DNA of 64,000 nt from the NCBI GenBank assembly GCA_001768515.1, contig MEOA01000043.1:1-64000 (forward strand), written 5' to 3'. The notes below the pieces were generated by a model, which made no database searches, was not told the origin of the DNA, and was given only the letters and a program-made list of their open reading frames with translations. A program made the position numbers and the translations under genes. Positions 46,178-55,383 of the stretch are shown one piece after another. This DNA comes from Bacteroidetes bacterium GWE2_42_24 (GTDB lineage Bacteria > Bacteroidota > Bacteroidia > Bacteroidales > TTA-H9). Positions within the stretch are counted from its first letter, which is position 1, and each line of letters starts with the position of its first letter.

Positions 46178-47419
46178 TTATGTTTTTATTTTTCGGGGTT
46201 TGTAGCCTGTAATGGCGTAATAGAGAATGTAGGCATAACCAATCAGTGGTACAATAAATCCTATACGGATACTGGCAGCGTCGGCAATGGTGCCCATAAT
46301 CAGTGGAAGAATGGCTCCCCCCACGATGGCCATGCACAGGATGCCGGAGCCCTGGCCTGTATGGCGACCCAGGCCATCGATCGAAAGGGTGAAGATAGTA
46401 GGAAACATAATGGAGTTGAATAATCCGACCGAGATGATGGTCCACATGGCAATTGAGCCGGGAAGCATCATCGTGCCTGCTACAAGTATGATGGCAAACA
46501 CGACATTAAACACCAGGACTTTGGCCGGGTTGATATAACTTTGTACAACAGAACCCAGAAAGCGGCCTATCATAGCCCCACCCCAATAGAATGCTACATA
46601 TTTTCCTGCCGTAGCCTGAGTAAGCCCTCCGATTTCAGGTAAACTGAAAAAATTAACAAGGAAACTACCAATAGATACTTCGCTGCCAACATAGAGAAAG
46701 ATAGCAACTGCACCGAGTACCAGGTGACGGTATTGCCAGGCGCTTCCGCCAGTCTTTGTGTCGTCAGATCCTGGGGCCTGAATTTTCGGAAGTTTCACAA
46801 ACGCAAATACCAATGCAATCAGAAATAGCGCAAAAGCGATCATGATATAGGGAAGCCTGACGGCGGCAGCTTCTTCGGCGGGGGTTACGAACGAATTTTC
46901 CAGAATCATCATCGACCCGAAAACAGGGGCAATGGTCGTTCCAAGAGAATTGAAAGCCTGTGTAAGGCTTAGCCTGCTACTGGCTGTTTCGGGTCGACCC
47001 AGGATGGCTACAAAAGGATTTGCTGCAACCTGAAGAAGTGTAATACCAGAAGCGAGAACAAAGAAGGCACCCAGGAAGAAGGGGTACGATACCATGGCTG
47101 CGGCAGGGAGAAAGAGCAGTGCTCCGATGCCCGTAACCGTAAGCCCGACAACAATTCCACGCTGGTAGCCAATGCGTGAAACGATGAATCCGGAAGGGAT
47201 TGACATGATGGCATAGGCCCCGAAGAAGATGAACTGAATCAGCATGGTACGGGTGTAGTTCAGGCTGAAGAGTCCTTTCAGATGAGGAATCAGGATGTCG
47301 TTGAGACATGTGATGAAGCCCCACATGAAGAACAGAGAGGTGAGCAGGGCAAGTGCGGGCACAAAGTTCGATTTCTGAAGGCCGGGTGCCGCTTGACCCG
47401 TTTGGTTTGAAATGTTCAT
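46178..47419 (-). CDS. FucP-type sugar:proton symporter (MFS)
   Basis: A 413-aa MFS transporter of the fucose/glucose-galactose (FHS) family: [30 protein letters not shown] with the diagnostic Asn-Asp pair, [39 protein letters not shown], and a C-terminal [15 protein letters not shown]. About 12 TM helices. It should import a sugar with protons across the inner membrane; glucose, galactose or fucose cannot be told apart. No sugar-catabolic genes are adjacent. A hairpin follows the gene. Confidence 0.9.
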   Translation of the reverse strand: MNISNQTGQAAPGLQKSNFVPALALLTSLFFMWGFITCLNDILIPHLKGLFSLNYTRTMLIQFIFFGAYAIMSIPSGFIVSRIGYQRGIVVGLTVTGIGALLFLPAAAMVSYPFFLGAFFVLASGITLLQVAANPFVAILGRPETASSRLSLTQAFNSLGTTIAPVFGSMMILENSFVTPAEEAAAVRLPYIMIAFALFLIALVFAFVKLPKIQAPGSDDTKTGGSAWQYRHLVLGAVAIFLYVGSEVSIGSFLVNFFSLPEIGGLTQATAGKYVAFYWGGAMIGRFLGSVVQSYINPAKVLVFNVVFAIILVAGTMMLPGSIAMWTIISVGLFNSIMFPTIFTLSIDGLGRHTGQGSGILCMAIVGGAILPLIMGTIADAASIRIGFIVPLIGYAYILYYAITGYKPRKIKT

Positions 47420-47865
47420 GTTGAGAGTTTAAAGTAGCGCAATATTAGGTATAAAGTGTGAAATGGCCAAGATGCCGGGATGACAGTTTTTTGGAAATGT
47501 AATCTGGTTTCAGTTGATGGTTAAATAATCCGATTCGCACTGATTATTGCTTTTGGTATGGGGTTGGTTAAATCTGGCGGCTGAATTCTAAGTCCGGGCG
47601 ATTATGCAAAATGATAAATACCGAATTTTGTGTTTGACATTGAACGCAAGACCAGCCTGTGCAGAACTGCTTTTCTAAAGCCGCATAAAAAATTTCCTGT
47701 AATACTTGTCAGTATAAGCAGCTTCGGAGATTCTCGTGAATTTTGCCCCAATGCGTTATTTAGGAAGGTGAAGTTTAAAAAAGCGTTTTTTCCAAAGGGT
47801 CATTTGTTATGAAAAACAATCAGGGAGCTTTCAGTAATCAAAGGCCAACAATTCCCTAATCTGAC
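47420..47865. other. Gap between divergent fucP-like and gldF genes
   Basis: A degenerate -7 (TAATATTG) for the sugar transporter lies near 47438. No gene or repeat is supported. Confidence 0.4.
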
Positions 47866-47905
47866 ATACCTTTACCAATCAATATTCCATACCTTTGCCT
47901 ATCAA
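47866..47905 (+). promoter_or_regulatory. Duplicated -7 promoter region of gldF
   Basis: Two 17-bp near-identical blocks, ATACCTTTRCCWATCAA, start at 47866 and 47889 (23-bp period, 15/17 identity). The second contains the consensus TACCTTTG (47890-47897), 19 bp before the ATG; the first carries TACCTTTA. Confidence 0.65.
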
Positions 47906-47916
47906 ATTTCGCAGCG

Positions 47917-48648
47917 ATGTATACACTGTTCAAAAAAGAGGTTAACTCGTTTCTCAACAGCCTGATCGGCTACATCACCATTGGCGTGTTTTTACTGATC
48001 AACGGGTTGTTCCTATGGGTTTTTCCCCTCGATTTCAACATCATGGACTACGGCTACGCCGGGCTGGACGGGTTGTTTATGTTAGCTCCCTTCGTCTTCC
48101 TTTTTCTTATACCTGCCATCACCATGCGTTCCTTTGCCGATGAAAGAAGGAGCGGAACCATCGAACTTCTGCTTACTCGTCCTATCACTGATATGCAGAT
48201 CGTGATGGCCAAATACCTTGCAGGCGTTGTTCTTGTCGTGTTCTCGGTACTCCCTTCTTTAATTTATTTCTACGCTGTTTATCAGTTGGGTATGCCTAAG
48301 GGTAACATCGATATGGGAGCTACCTGGGGGTCATACATCGGATTGCTCTTTCTGGGGGCATCGTTTGTAGCCATTGGTGTATTTGTCAGCTCTATTACAG
48401 ACAATCAGATCGTCGCTTTCCTGCTGTCAGTCGTAATTTGTGGCTTTGTGTACATTGGATTTGACTTTATCCATTCGCTTTCGCTTTTTGGATCGTTCGA
48501 TTTGTTTATCAAGTCGTTGGGCATTAATGAGCATTATACCAGCATCAGCCGTGGAGTGGTTGACACGCGTGATATGCTTTACTTCCTGAGTCTGATTGCA
48601 ATATTTTTGGTATTTACCAGAGTGTCGCTTGAGAGTAGAAAATGGTAA
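47917..48648 (+). CDS. gldF: Gliding-motility ABC transporter permease GldF
   Basis: A 243-aa six-TM ABC-2-type permease. It starts MYTLFKKEVNSFLNSLIGYITIGVF, with VFPLDFNIMDYGYAGLDGLF and TMRSFADERRSGTIELLLTRPI, the core GldF signature. GldF works with GldA (ATPase) and GldG in gliding and in the stability of the T9SS system. Usually gldG follows directly; here the next gene is dCMP deaminase, so gldG must lie elsewhere or be absent. Confidence 0.88.
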   Translation: MYTLFKKEVNSFLNSLIGYITIGVFLLINGLFLWVFPLDFNIMDYGYAGLDGLFMLAPFVFLFLIPAITMRSFADERRSGTIELLLTRPITDMQIVMAKYLAGVVLVVFSVLPSLIYFYAVYQLGMPKGNIDMGATWGSYIGLLFLGASFVAIGVFVSSITDNQIVAFLLSVVICGFVYIGFDFIHSLSLFGSFDLFIKSLGINEHYTSISRGVVDTRDMLYFLSLIAIFLVFTRVSLESRKW

Positions 48649-48741
48649 GCATTTACGATTCCATGTGTCTGTAAATTATTGTTTATAAGTTAACAGACTA
48701 TCAATACCTATCTTTTTTTTCGAGGGTTAGCACCATTATTA

Positions 48742-48749
48742 TATCTTTG
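48742..48749 (+). promoter_or_regulatory. -7 box of the dCMP deaminase operon
   Basis: TATCTTTG, with a TTTC -33-like element 20 bp upstream (48718-48721). Confidence 0.65.
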
Positions 48750-48777
48750 CCCATACACTAATTGTAACTGAGTGCTG

Positions 48778-49275
48778 ATGGACAAAACACCTTATATCAG
48801 GCCCACCTGGGATGAATATTTCATGGAAGTGGCCAATACCATTGCTAAAAGAGCTACTTGTGACAGAGGGCGGAGTGGATGTGTCATTGCCCGTAATAAA
48901 CAGATTCTGGTTACCGGTTACGTTGGATCACCACGTGGATTGAAGCACTGTGACGAAGTGGGGCATTTGTTTAAAAAGACCATTCATGAAGATGGTTCCG
49001 TAACCAATCATTGCGTTCGTACGGTACATGCTGAGCAAAATGCCATTTGTCAGGCTGCCCGGCTCGGAATTGCACTTGAAGGGGCTACCCTGTATTGCAG
49101 GATGACTCCCTGCAGGACGTGTGCCATGCTGATTATTAACTGCGGCATTAAGCGGGTAGTATGCGAATACCGATATCACTCAGGCGGAGAATCAGAACAG
49201 ATGTTTGCAGAAGCAGCTGTTAAGCTGGACTTTGTTCACAATGAAATTCTACAATACGACAAGCAAAAAGGCTAA
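48778..49275 (+). CDS. dCMP deaminase family protein
   Basis: Zinc hydrolase that deaminates dCMP to dUMP, feeding dTMP synthesis. The 165-aa protein starts MDKTPYIRPTWDEYFMEVA; ATG at 48778 is preferred over GTG at 48772. The zinc site is HAEQNAI (His and catalytic Glu) with PCRTC (two Cys). A preceding Cys/His-rich loop (HCDEVGHL) is typical. The pfk gene begins 35 bp after the stop, so the two are likely one transcript. Confidence 0.92.
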   Translation: MDKTPYIRPTWDEYFMEVANTIAKRATCDRGRSGCVIARNKQILVTGYVGSPRGLKHCDEVGHLFKKTIHEDGSVTNHCVRTVHAEQNAICQAARLGIALEGATLYCRMTPCRTCAMLIINCGIKRVVCEYRYHSGGESEQMFAEAAVKLDFVHNEILQYDKQKG

Positions 49276-49310
49276 AAAGCTTTTGCCTGACTTTCAAAAT
49301 TTATCAATAA

Positions 49311-50558
49311 ATGATCAACAAAGGAAGCATTGCAATCTTATGCGGAGGTGGTCCTGCCCCCGGGATTAACACCGTGATAGGTACCTTGGTAAAGGTATTC
49401 CTACAGAGCGGCTATCGCGTTCTGGGGATTCATGAAGCTTACAAGACGATTTTCACTGATAAGCCCTGTTTTCAGGAGATCAGCTTTGAAATGGCTGATG
49501 AAATTTACAAACGGGGAGGTTCAGCATTACGCATGAGCCGTTATAAGCCAAAAGACAGCGAGTTTAACACTAAGTTTTTTGCTGATAACAATATCCGCCT
49601 GCTTGTCACCATTGGTGGTGACGATACTGCAGGAACGGCCAACAGGATCGCAAGATTCCTTAAATCGCAAAATATTAAAATTCAGAATATCCACGTTCCG
49701 AAAACTATCGATAACGACTTGCCTCTTCCCGAAGGTCAGCCGACTTTTGGTTATCAGAGTGCCAAGGAGGAGGGCGTCCGTATTGCTCAGACCGTTTATG
49801 AGGATGCCCGCACGAGCGGTAATTGGTTTGTGATGTCGGCTATGGGACGTGAAGCGGGTCACCTGGCCTTCGGTATCGGGGCTGCCTGCCACTTTCCGAT
49901 GATTATCATCCCTGAAATGTTTTCAAAGGCTCAGATATCGCTGGAGAAAATCATCCGACTGGTGATCAGTTCCATCGTCAAGCGTCAGATTCATGGGATC
50001 ATGCATGGTGTTGCGGTGATCTCTGAAGGGGTCTTTCATTTTCTTCCTATCGAAGAGATTATCAACTCAGGAATCAATTTCACTTATGATGATCACGGTC
50101 ATCCAGAGTTGGGCAATGTCAGCAAAGCTCACATATTTAACGTACTGATTCAGCATCGGCTGAAGGAACTTAACCTTGATGTAAAGAGTCGTCCCGTAGA
50201 GTTGGGGTATGAGTTGCGCTGTGTACGCCCCATTGGCTTCGACCTGCTCTATTGCAATCTGCTTGGGCTGGGTGTAAAGAAGCTGTTCGATGAAGGCTAT
50301 ACAGAGTGTATGGTTACCTCAGAGCCTAATGGCGACATCCATCCCCTATTCCTGAAAGATGTGACCGATGCTGATGGCAAAGTAAAGCCTCGTATGGTTA
50401 ACATCAACTCTCAGAAATCGGAACTTGTATTCCAGTATAATCTTCAGTTTCTTGCTCCTGAGGATTATGAGGAGGCTCGCCTGATTTTACCCAATCCTGA
50501 AGAATACGACTTTTTTAAAATCCTTGATTGGCCCGATCCTCAAGCTACCGTTGAGTGA
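49311..50558 (+). CDS. 6-phosphofructokinase, PPi-type signature
   Basis: A 415-aa PFKA-family enzyme that phosphorylates fructose 6-phosphate. Two specificity positions point to pyrophosphate rather than ATP: GGDDT at residues 102-106 (ATP enzymes have GGDGT) and PKTIDND at 130-136 (ATP enzymes have PGTIDND). The fold motifs CGGGPAPGIN, FGYQSA and MGREAGHLA are present. Length fits the group of about 400 aa. It follows dCMP deaminase with a 35-bp gap. Confidence 0.9.
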   Translation: MINKGSIAILCGGGPAPGINTVIGTLVKVFLQSGYRVLGIHEAYKTIFTDKPCFQEISFEMADEIYKRGGSALRMSRYKPKDSEFNTKFFADNNIRLLVTIGGDDTAGTANRIARFLKSQNIKIQNIHVPKTIDNDLPLPEGQPTFGYQSAKEEGVRIAQTVYEDARTSGNWFVMSAMGREAGHLAFGIGAACHFPMIIIPEMFSKAQISLEKIIRLVISSIVKRQIHGIMHGVAVISEGVFHFLPIEEIINSGINFTYDDHGHPELGNVSKAHIFNVLIQHRLKELNLDVKSRPVELGYELRCVRPIGFDLLYCNLLGLGVKKLFDEGYTECMVTSEPNGDIHPLFLKDVTDADGKVKPRMVNINSQKSELVFQYNLQFLAPEDYEEARLILPNPEEYDFFKILDWPDPQATVE

Positions 50559-50681
50559 TGGTCATAAGCAGCATAGGTTTAATGACCAGGGAAGCAAAAT
50601 AGCCTGAGGCTGGCCGATGTTTGAAGTTTTAACATCTGGTTTCCTGATGAATTCAGACCCTTACTGCAAAACTATTAGTTC

Positions 50682-53087
50682 ATGTGGAAATACATCATCC
50701 GTCTGATCCTACGGTATAGGGTCGCCAACCTAATCGTTATAGGGTTGCTTACCATCGGGATGGCATTTATGGCCACCCGCGTTCAGATGTCGTATGAAAT
50801 GGCCAGGATGTTGCCCAAATCCGACAGCGTTAGTATGGAATATGAGCATTTCAAGGCTACATTTGGTCAGGATGGCGCCGTTGTGTTGGCAGGACTCACA
50901 ACCGACAGTCTCTTTACTCCTTCCGCCATCGAAAAGCTTGATCAGCTAACAATGCGCATCAAGGCTACCGAAGGGATCGAAGAGGTACTGAGTCCCACGA
51001 GGCTTTTTAATTTGGTGAAAGATACGGTCAGGAAGCAGTTTACACTTATGCCATTGATGAAGCGGCTGCCGCAGACACAGGCAGAGGTCGATTCGTTTCG
51101 CACCTGCCTTTACAACCTGCCGTTTTATCAAGGGTTAATCTTTAGTGTCGACGGGGAAGTGGCCCTTATGACCATCACCCTCGATAAGAAGATGCTCAAT
51201 AATCGGGCTCGCGTTGCCCTGATTGATTCGCTGAAATCCCGGGTAGAAACTTTTGGGCATGCTACCGGGGTAAAGGTGAGTTTCAGCGGGTTGCCATATA
51301 TCCGCACGATCACCAGCCGTAAGATAGAACAGGAACTGAAACTTTTTGTGCTTTTCTCGTTGCTGATAACCTCTGTGATCCTGCTACTATTGTTTAGGTC
51401 GGGCAAAGCGGTGTTTTTCCCGGTAATCATTGTTTTCATCAGTGTAATCTGGACGATGGGATTCATCTCCCTGCTTGGCTACAAGATAACCATTCTTACC
51501 GGGGTGCTGCCACCATTGATCATCGTCATCGGGATCGAGAACTGTATCTTCCTTCTCAATAAGTATCATTCCGAATATCGGGATCATGGAGGAAAGGTAA
51601 GAGCTCTCTCGCATGTAGTAGAGCGGATAGGTAGTGCCAATATGCTCACCAATGCCACTACAGCGGCAGGATTTGCCTCTTTTATCATCACTGGTAATGC
51701 TATGCTTACTGAGTTTGGATTGGTGGCATCGCTCAGCATTCTGACAGTATTCCTACTCACCCTGTTTCTGATTCCTATCTTTTTCAGCTTCTTGCCCAAT
51801 CCCGAAGTCAGGCACACCAAGCATCTCGAAAAAGGTCTGATCAGCGGTATTATACGCTGGATTGTAATCATCGTTGAGAAGCGCAGGCCCGTGATTTACC
51901 TGGTCACTTTCGTAATGGTAATCATCGGCGTTGTCGGGGTTACCCGGCTTGGTACCAGCGGTAAAATTGTCGACGATATGCCACATCGCGATCCTATGTA
52001 TAAGGATCTTGTTTTCCTTGAGAAACATTACAATGGTGTGATGCCACTTGAAATAAGCATTGATACCCGTAAGAAGCGGGGGGTGATACGCGCCGATAAC
52101 CTTGCCCGAATTGATAAGCTTCAGCAGGTTTTGGCTGAGTATCCGGAGTTGTCAAAGCCACTCTCGGTAGTGGAGGTGGCCAAACTTTCACGTCAGGCCT
52201 TCTTTGGTGGTGACCCATTACAATATTCCCTTCCAACCAGCCACGAACGTAACTTTATTCTGGGCTATATGCCTAAGAACACGAAGAAGAAAGGAGGTCG
52301 CACCATCATGGATGCCTTTGCCGATAGTACTCTTCAGAAAACACGTATCAGCGTGCAAATGGAAAATGTGGGTACCGACGACATCGACAGGATAACCGAA
52401 AGCCTGAGACCACGTATTGACTCGATTTTCTCACCCGATAAGTATGATGTAAAGATTACCGGAACTTCGGTGGTGTTTCTTAAAGGGACAGACTACATGG
52501 TAAACAACCTGTTCCAGAGTCTGGTGCTGGCTGTCATTCTTATTTCAGGCTTAATGGCCCTGTTGTTCAGTTCCTGGCGAATGATTGCCATCTCGCTCAT
52601 CCCCAATCTGATTCCCCAGTTACTCACTGCCGCGCTTATGGGCTATGCCGGCATTCCGATTAAACCCAGCACCATTCTCATATTCAGTGTGGCACTTGGC
52701 ATCTCGGTCGATAACACCATCCAGTTCCTGTCGCGATATAGGTTACAGTTGCGGCTGAACGACTGGAATATCCGCCCCAGTGTGTTGAAAGCATTGAGTG
52801 AGACAGGCTATAGCATGATCTATAGTTCTTCAGTGTTGTTTTTTGGCTTTCTTGTCTTTGTGCTATCGACCTTTGGTGGCACCGAGGCCATGGGTTACCT
52901 TATCTCCTTTACATTGCTCACGGCACTTCTCTCTAATCTTTTCCTGATCCCGTCACTGTTGTTGTGGCTCGATCATATCGTCACAACACGCCGTTTCAGG
53001 GAGCCGTTGTTGCAGATTCTCGATGAGGAATTTGACGAGGAGATTGATTCCATTGAATTGGAAACCGATACAAGGGGAGGGGCCTGA
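50682..53087 (+). CDS. RND/MMPL-family exporter
   Basis: An 801-aa inner-membrane protein with 12 TM helices in two repeats. Each half has one TM, a large periplasmic domain, then five TMs; the second half holds SVALGISVDNTIQFLSRYRLQ, the proton-relay-type motif of TM10. It resembles the predicted RND exporters linked to lipid or hopanoid transport. No membrane-fusion or outer-membrane partner is adjacent. Substrate unknown. The C-terminus is acidic. Confidence 0.88.
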   Translation: MWKYIIRLILRYRVANLIVIGLLTIGMAFMATRVQMSYEMARMLPKSDSVSMEYEHFKATFGQDGAVVLAGLTTDSLFTPSAIEKLDQLTMRIKATEGIEEVLSPTRLFNLVKDTVRKQFTLMPLMKRLPQTQAEVDSFRTCLYNLPFYQGLIFSVDGEVALMTITLDKKMLNNRARVALIDSLKSRVETFGHATGVKVSFSGLPYIRTITSRKIEQELKLFVLFSLLITSVILLLLFRSGKAVFFPVIIVFISVIWTMGFISLLGYKITILTGVLPPLIIVIGIENCIFLLNKYHSEYRDHGGKVRALSHVVERIGSANMLTNATTAAGFASFIITGNAMLTEFGLVASLSILTVFLLTLFLIPIFFSFLPNPEVRHTKHLEKGLISGIIRWIVIIVEKRRPVIYLVTFVMVIIGVVGVTRLGTSGKIVDDMPHRDPMYKDLVFLEKHYNGVMPLEISIDTRKKRGVIRADNLARIDKLQQVLAEYPELSKPLSVVEVAKLSRQAFFGGDPLQYSLPTSHERNFILGYMPKNTKKKGGRTIMDAFADSTLQKTRISVQMENVGTDDIDRITESLRPRIDSIFSPDKYDVKITGTSVVFLKGTDYMVNNLFQSLVLAVILISGLMALLFSSWRMIAISLIPNLIPQLLTAALMGYAGIPIKPSTILIFSVALGISVDNTIQFLSRYRLQLRLNDWNIRPSVLKALSETGYSMIYSSSVLFFGFLVFVLSTFGGTEAMGYLISFTLLTALLSNLFLIPSLLLWLDHIVTTRRFREPLLQILDEEFDEEIDSIELETDTRGGA

Positions 53088-53126
53088 TCTCTTTGTAAAA
53101 GAGAAGGGCACCTTTCCGAAAACAGT

Positions 53127-53134
53127 TATCTTTG
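53127..53134 (+). promoter_or_regulatory. -7 box of rmlA
   Basis: TATCTTTG, about 60 bp upstream of the ATG. Confidence 0.6.
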
Positions 53135-53195
53135 CTTTTAGCCGTATACCGAAAGTAGTTATTCAAATACTGATAATCCACAAAAAAGAAGCGCC

Positions 53196-54062
53196 ATGAA
53201 AGGAATCATTCTCGCCGGAGGATCCGGAACCAGGCTCCATCCCCTTACTCTGGCTGTGAGCAAGCAATTGATGCCAATCTACGACAAACCGATGATTTAT
53301 TATCCGTTATCGGTGCTGATGATGGCTGATATCCGTGAGATATTGATCATTTCGACTCCCCATGACCTTCCTCACTTCAGGAAGCTTTTGGGCGATGGCA
53401 GTGCATTGGGCTGTAGGTTCTGCTATGCCGAACAGGCTGTCCCTAACGGATTGGCGCAAGCCTTCGTGATAGGTGCCGACTTTATCGGTAACGACAAGGT
53501 GGCCCTCGTATTGGGCGACAATATCTTCTTTGGACGCGGTCTACAAGAGTTGCTGATGGAATGTAACGATCCGGAAGGTGGTGTGGTGTTTGCTTATCAT
53601 GTAGGTGATCCTGAACGATATGGTGTAGTTGAGTTCGATGAGAACCTGAAAGCTCTCACCATCGAGGAAAAACCGGACAAACCCCGCTCTAATTATGCAG
53701 TCCCCGGACTTTATTTTTACGACAATTCGGTCATAGAAGTTGCCCGTAACCTCAAACCCTCGGCAAGAGGTGAATACGAGATCACTGATGTGAACAAGTG
53801 GTATCTGGAGCGCGGACTGTTGAAGGTAGGAATACTGAGCCGAGGAACAGCATGGCTCGATACAGGTACATTCAGTTCACTGATTCAGGCCTCACAGTTT
53901 GTAGAAGTAATTCAGAACCGCCAGGGCCTTATGATAGGCTGTATCGAAGAGATCGCTTTCAGACATGGTTTTATCAGCAAGGCGCAGTTGCATGCACTTG
54001 CTCAACCCCTGATGAAGAGTGGTTATGGCACCTACCTGATGAAACTTGCCACCGACGATTAG
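53196..54062 (+). CDS. rmlA: Glucose-1-phosphate thymidylyltransferase
   Basis: Makes dTDP-glucose from glucose 1-phosphate and dTTP, the first step to dTDP-rhamnose and related sugars for LPS or capsule. The 288-aa protein has [11 protein letters not shown], the [17 protein letters not shown] segment, [29 protein letters not shown] and [10 protein letters not shown], all standard. rmlB/C/D are not adjacent. A terminator follows at 54087. Confidence 0.95.
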   Translation: MKGIILAGGSGTRLHPLTLAVSKQLMPIYDKPMIYYPLSVLMMADIREILIISTPHDLPHFRKLLGDGSALGCRFCYAEQAVPNGLAQAFVIGADFIGNDKVALVLGDNIFFGRGLQELLMECNDPEGGVVFAYHVGDPERYGVVEFDENLKALTIEEKPDKPRSNYAVPGLYFYDNSVIEVARNLKPSARGEYEITDVNKWYLERGLLKVGILSRGTAWLDTGTFSSLIQASQFVEVIQNRQGLMIGCIEEIAFRHGFISKAQLHALAQPLMKSGYGTYLMKLATDD

Positions 54063-54086
54063 ATTTACGGGTTGCTAGGTGTTGTG

Positions 54087-54112
54087 AAAACCGGTGTCAT
54101 TACCGGTTTTTT
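54087..54112 (+). terminator. Terminator of rmlA
   Basis: AAAACCGG / CCGGTTTT stem with an 8-nt loop, continued by a T run. Confidence 0.85.
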
Positions 54113-54113
54113 G

Positions 54114-54121
54114 TATTTTTG
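54114..54121 (+). promoter_or_regulatory. -7 box of the polyprenyl synthetase
   Basis: TATTTTTG directly after the rmlA terminator, 20 bp before the ATG. Confidence 0.55.
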
Positions 54122-54141
54122 TAAACAGCAAATTTATTTAA

Positions 54142-55113
54142 ATGAAACACACCGCCGATCAGATCCGCCGGACAATTGAAGAAACCATAGCCCGATTACC
54201 GCTTGACGGAGCCCCCCCCTTGCTGTATCAGCCTATACGGTACGCTATGTCGCAGGGAGGGAAGAGGTTGCGCCCGACTTTATTAATGCTGGCTGCTGAA
54301 ATGTATGGTGCCGATATCCAAAGCGCTGTATGGCCTGCCATTGGTCTTGAAGTGTTTCATAACTTCACCCTGGTACACGACGACATTATGGATCAATCTC
54401 CCATTCGCCGTGGTGTAGAGACTGTTTATAAAAAATGGACATCGAGCGTGGCCATCCTTTCGGGTGATACTATGTTTGCCCTTGCCTATGATCTGCTGAT
54501 CCGTTGTGATTCACCCCATATCAGGGAGATTCTTCACCTTTTCAACCGCACCGCCATTGAGGTGTGTGAAGGTCAACAACTCGATATGGATTTCGAGTTA
54601 CAGAAGGTAGTTGACATTGATGAATACATGAAGATGATAAGGCTGAAGACGGCTGTACTGCTTGCTGCCAGTTTGAAGACAGGCGCACTGATTGCTGATG
54701 TCAATACCAATGAAGCCGAACGTATTTACGATTTCGGCATCAACATCGGATTGGCTTTTCAGCTTATGGATGATCTGCTCGACGTTTATTCTGAAGAAGC
54801 TCTCTTTGGGAAAAAAACCGGCAATGACATTGTTACCAACAAGAAAACTTTCCTCTACCTGAAGGCCTTTGAATTGGCTGATTCTAAGCAGCAGCACGAG
54901 TTGGAACAGGCCTTCGCAATCAGCAGCCCTGTTGAAAAGGTTACTACAGTACGTGCTTTGTATGATGATCTGGGGGTTCGGGAGGCTACGCTGGCCGAAA
55001 TTCAACGACTCCACCAGATTTCTGAATCTTTCTTCGATAACTTGCCTGCCGGAATCAGTCAATCCGACGAATTACACAGAGTAACTCTGGGCCTGGTGGA
55101 AAGAAAATACTGA
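54142..55113 (+). CDS. Polyprenyl diphosphate synthase
   Basis: A 323-aa trans-prenyltransferase that condenses isopentenyl diphosphate onto an allylic diphosphate, probably for the quinone side chain. The first aspartate-rich motif is HDDIMD (about residues 78-83) and the second is DDLLD (about 211-215). GGKRLRPTLL, EGQQLDMDFE and GNDIVTNKKTFLYL are also present. Chain length cannot be read from sequence; octaprenyl is the usual product of this Bacteroidota family. Confidence 0.92.
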   Translation: MKHTADQIRRTIEETIARLPLDGAPPLLYQPIRYAMSQGGKRLRPTLLMLAAEMYGADIQSAVWPAIGLEVFHNFTLVHDDIMDQSPIRRGVETVYKKWTSSVAILSGDTMFALAYDLLIRCDSPHIREILHLFNRTAIEVCEGQQLDMDFELQKVVDIDEYMKMIRLKTAVLLAASLKTGALIADVNTNEAERIYDFGINIGLAFQLMDDLLDVYSEEALFGKKTGNDIVTNKKTFLYLKAFELADSKQQHELEQAFAISSPVEKVTTVRALYDDLGVREATLAEIQRLHQISESFFDNLPAGISQSDELHRVTLGLVERKY

Positions 55114-55351
55114 CCGGTAATGGTCAGTTAGTCGGGTGGCAATGATAGTGTGGCATAGTGATCACTACTATTATTTATTTGTTTTTATGAAGGTATTATT
55201 ATCCTGTTGTCAGGAATACCAGCTTTGTTTTCTATCGGGAATGTTGCTATGGTCAGCGAAGGAACTGTCGGTATGGTTATTCTCCGATGTGATGCGTCAA
55301 AATGCTGGTACCCCTGATAACCGGATGATGCTGTAAATCATCTGTGCTGTC

Positions 55352-55375
55352 AACCGGTAAGTGAACCGGTTTTTT
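55352..55375 (+). terminator. Hairpin between convergent genes
   Basis: AACCGGT / ACCGGTT stem with a 6-nt loop followed by TTTT on the plus strand. It is about 240 bp after the polyprenyl synthetase stop and abuts the end of the TonB receptor. Confidence 0.75.
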
Positions 55376-55383
55376 ATTTCAGA

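Noticed and set aside
55136-55336. 66-aa plus-strand frame after the polyprenyl synthetase gene
   Set aside because: Odd composition (Cys/Leu-rich), no promoter or homology, and it lies in the 3' UTR before a terminator.
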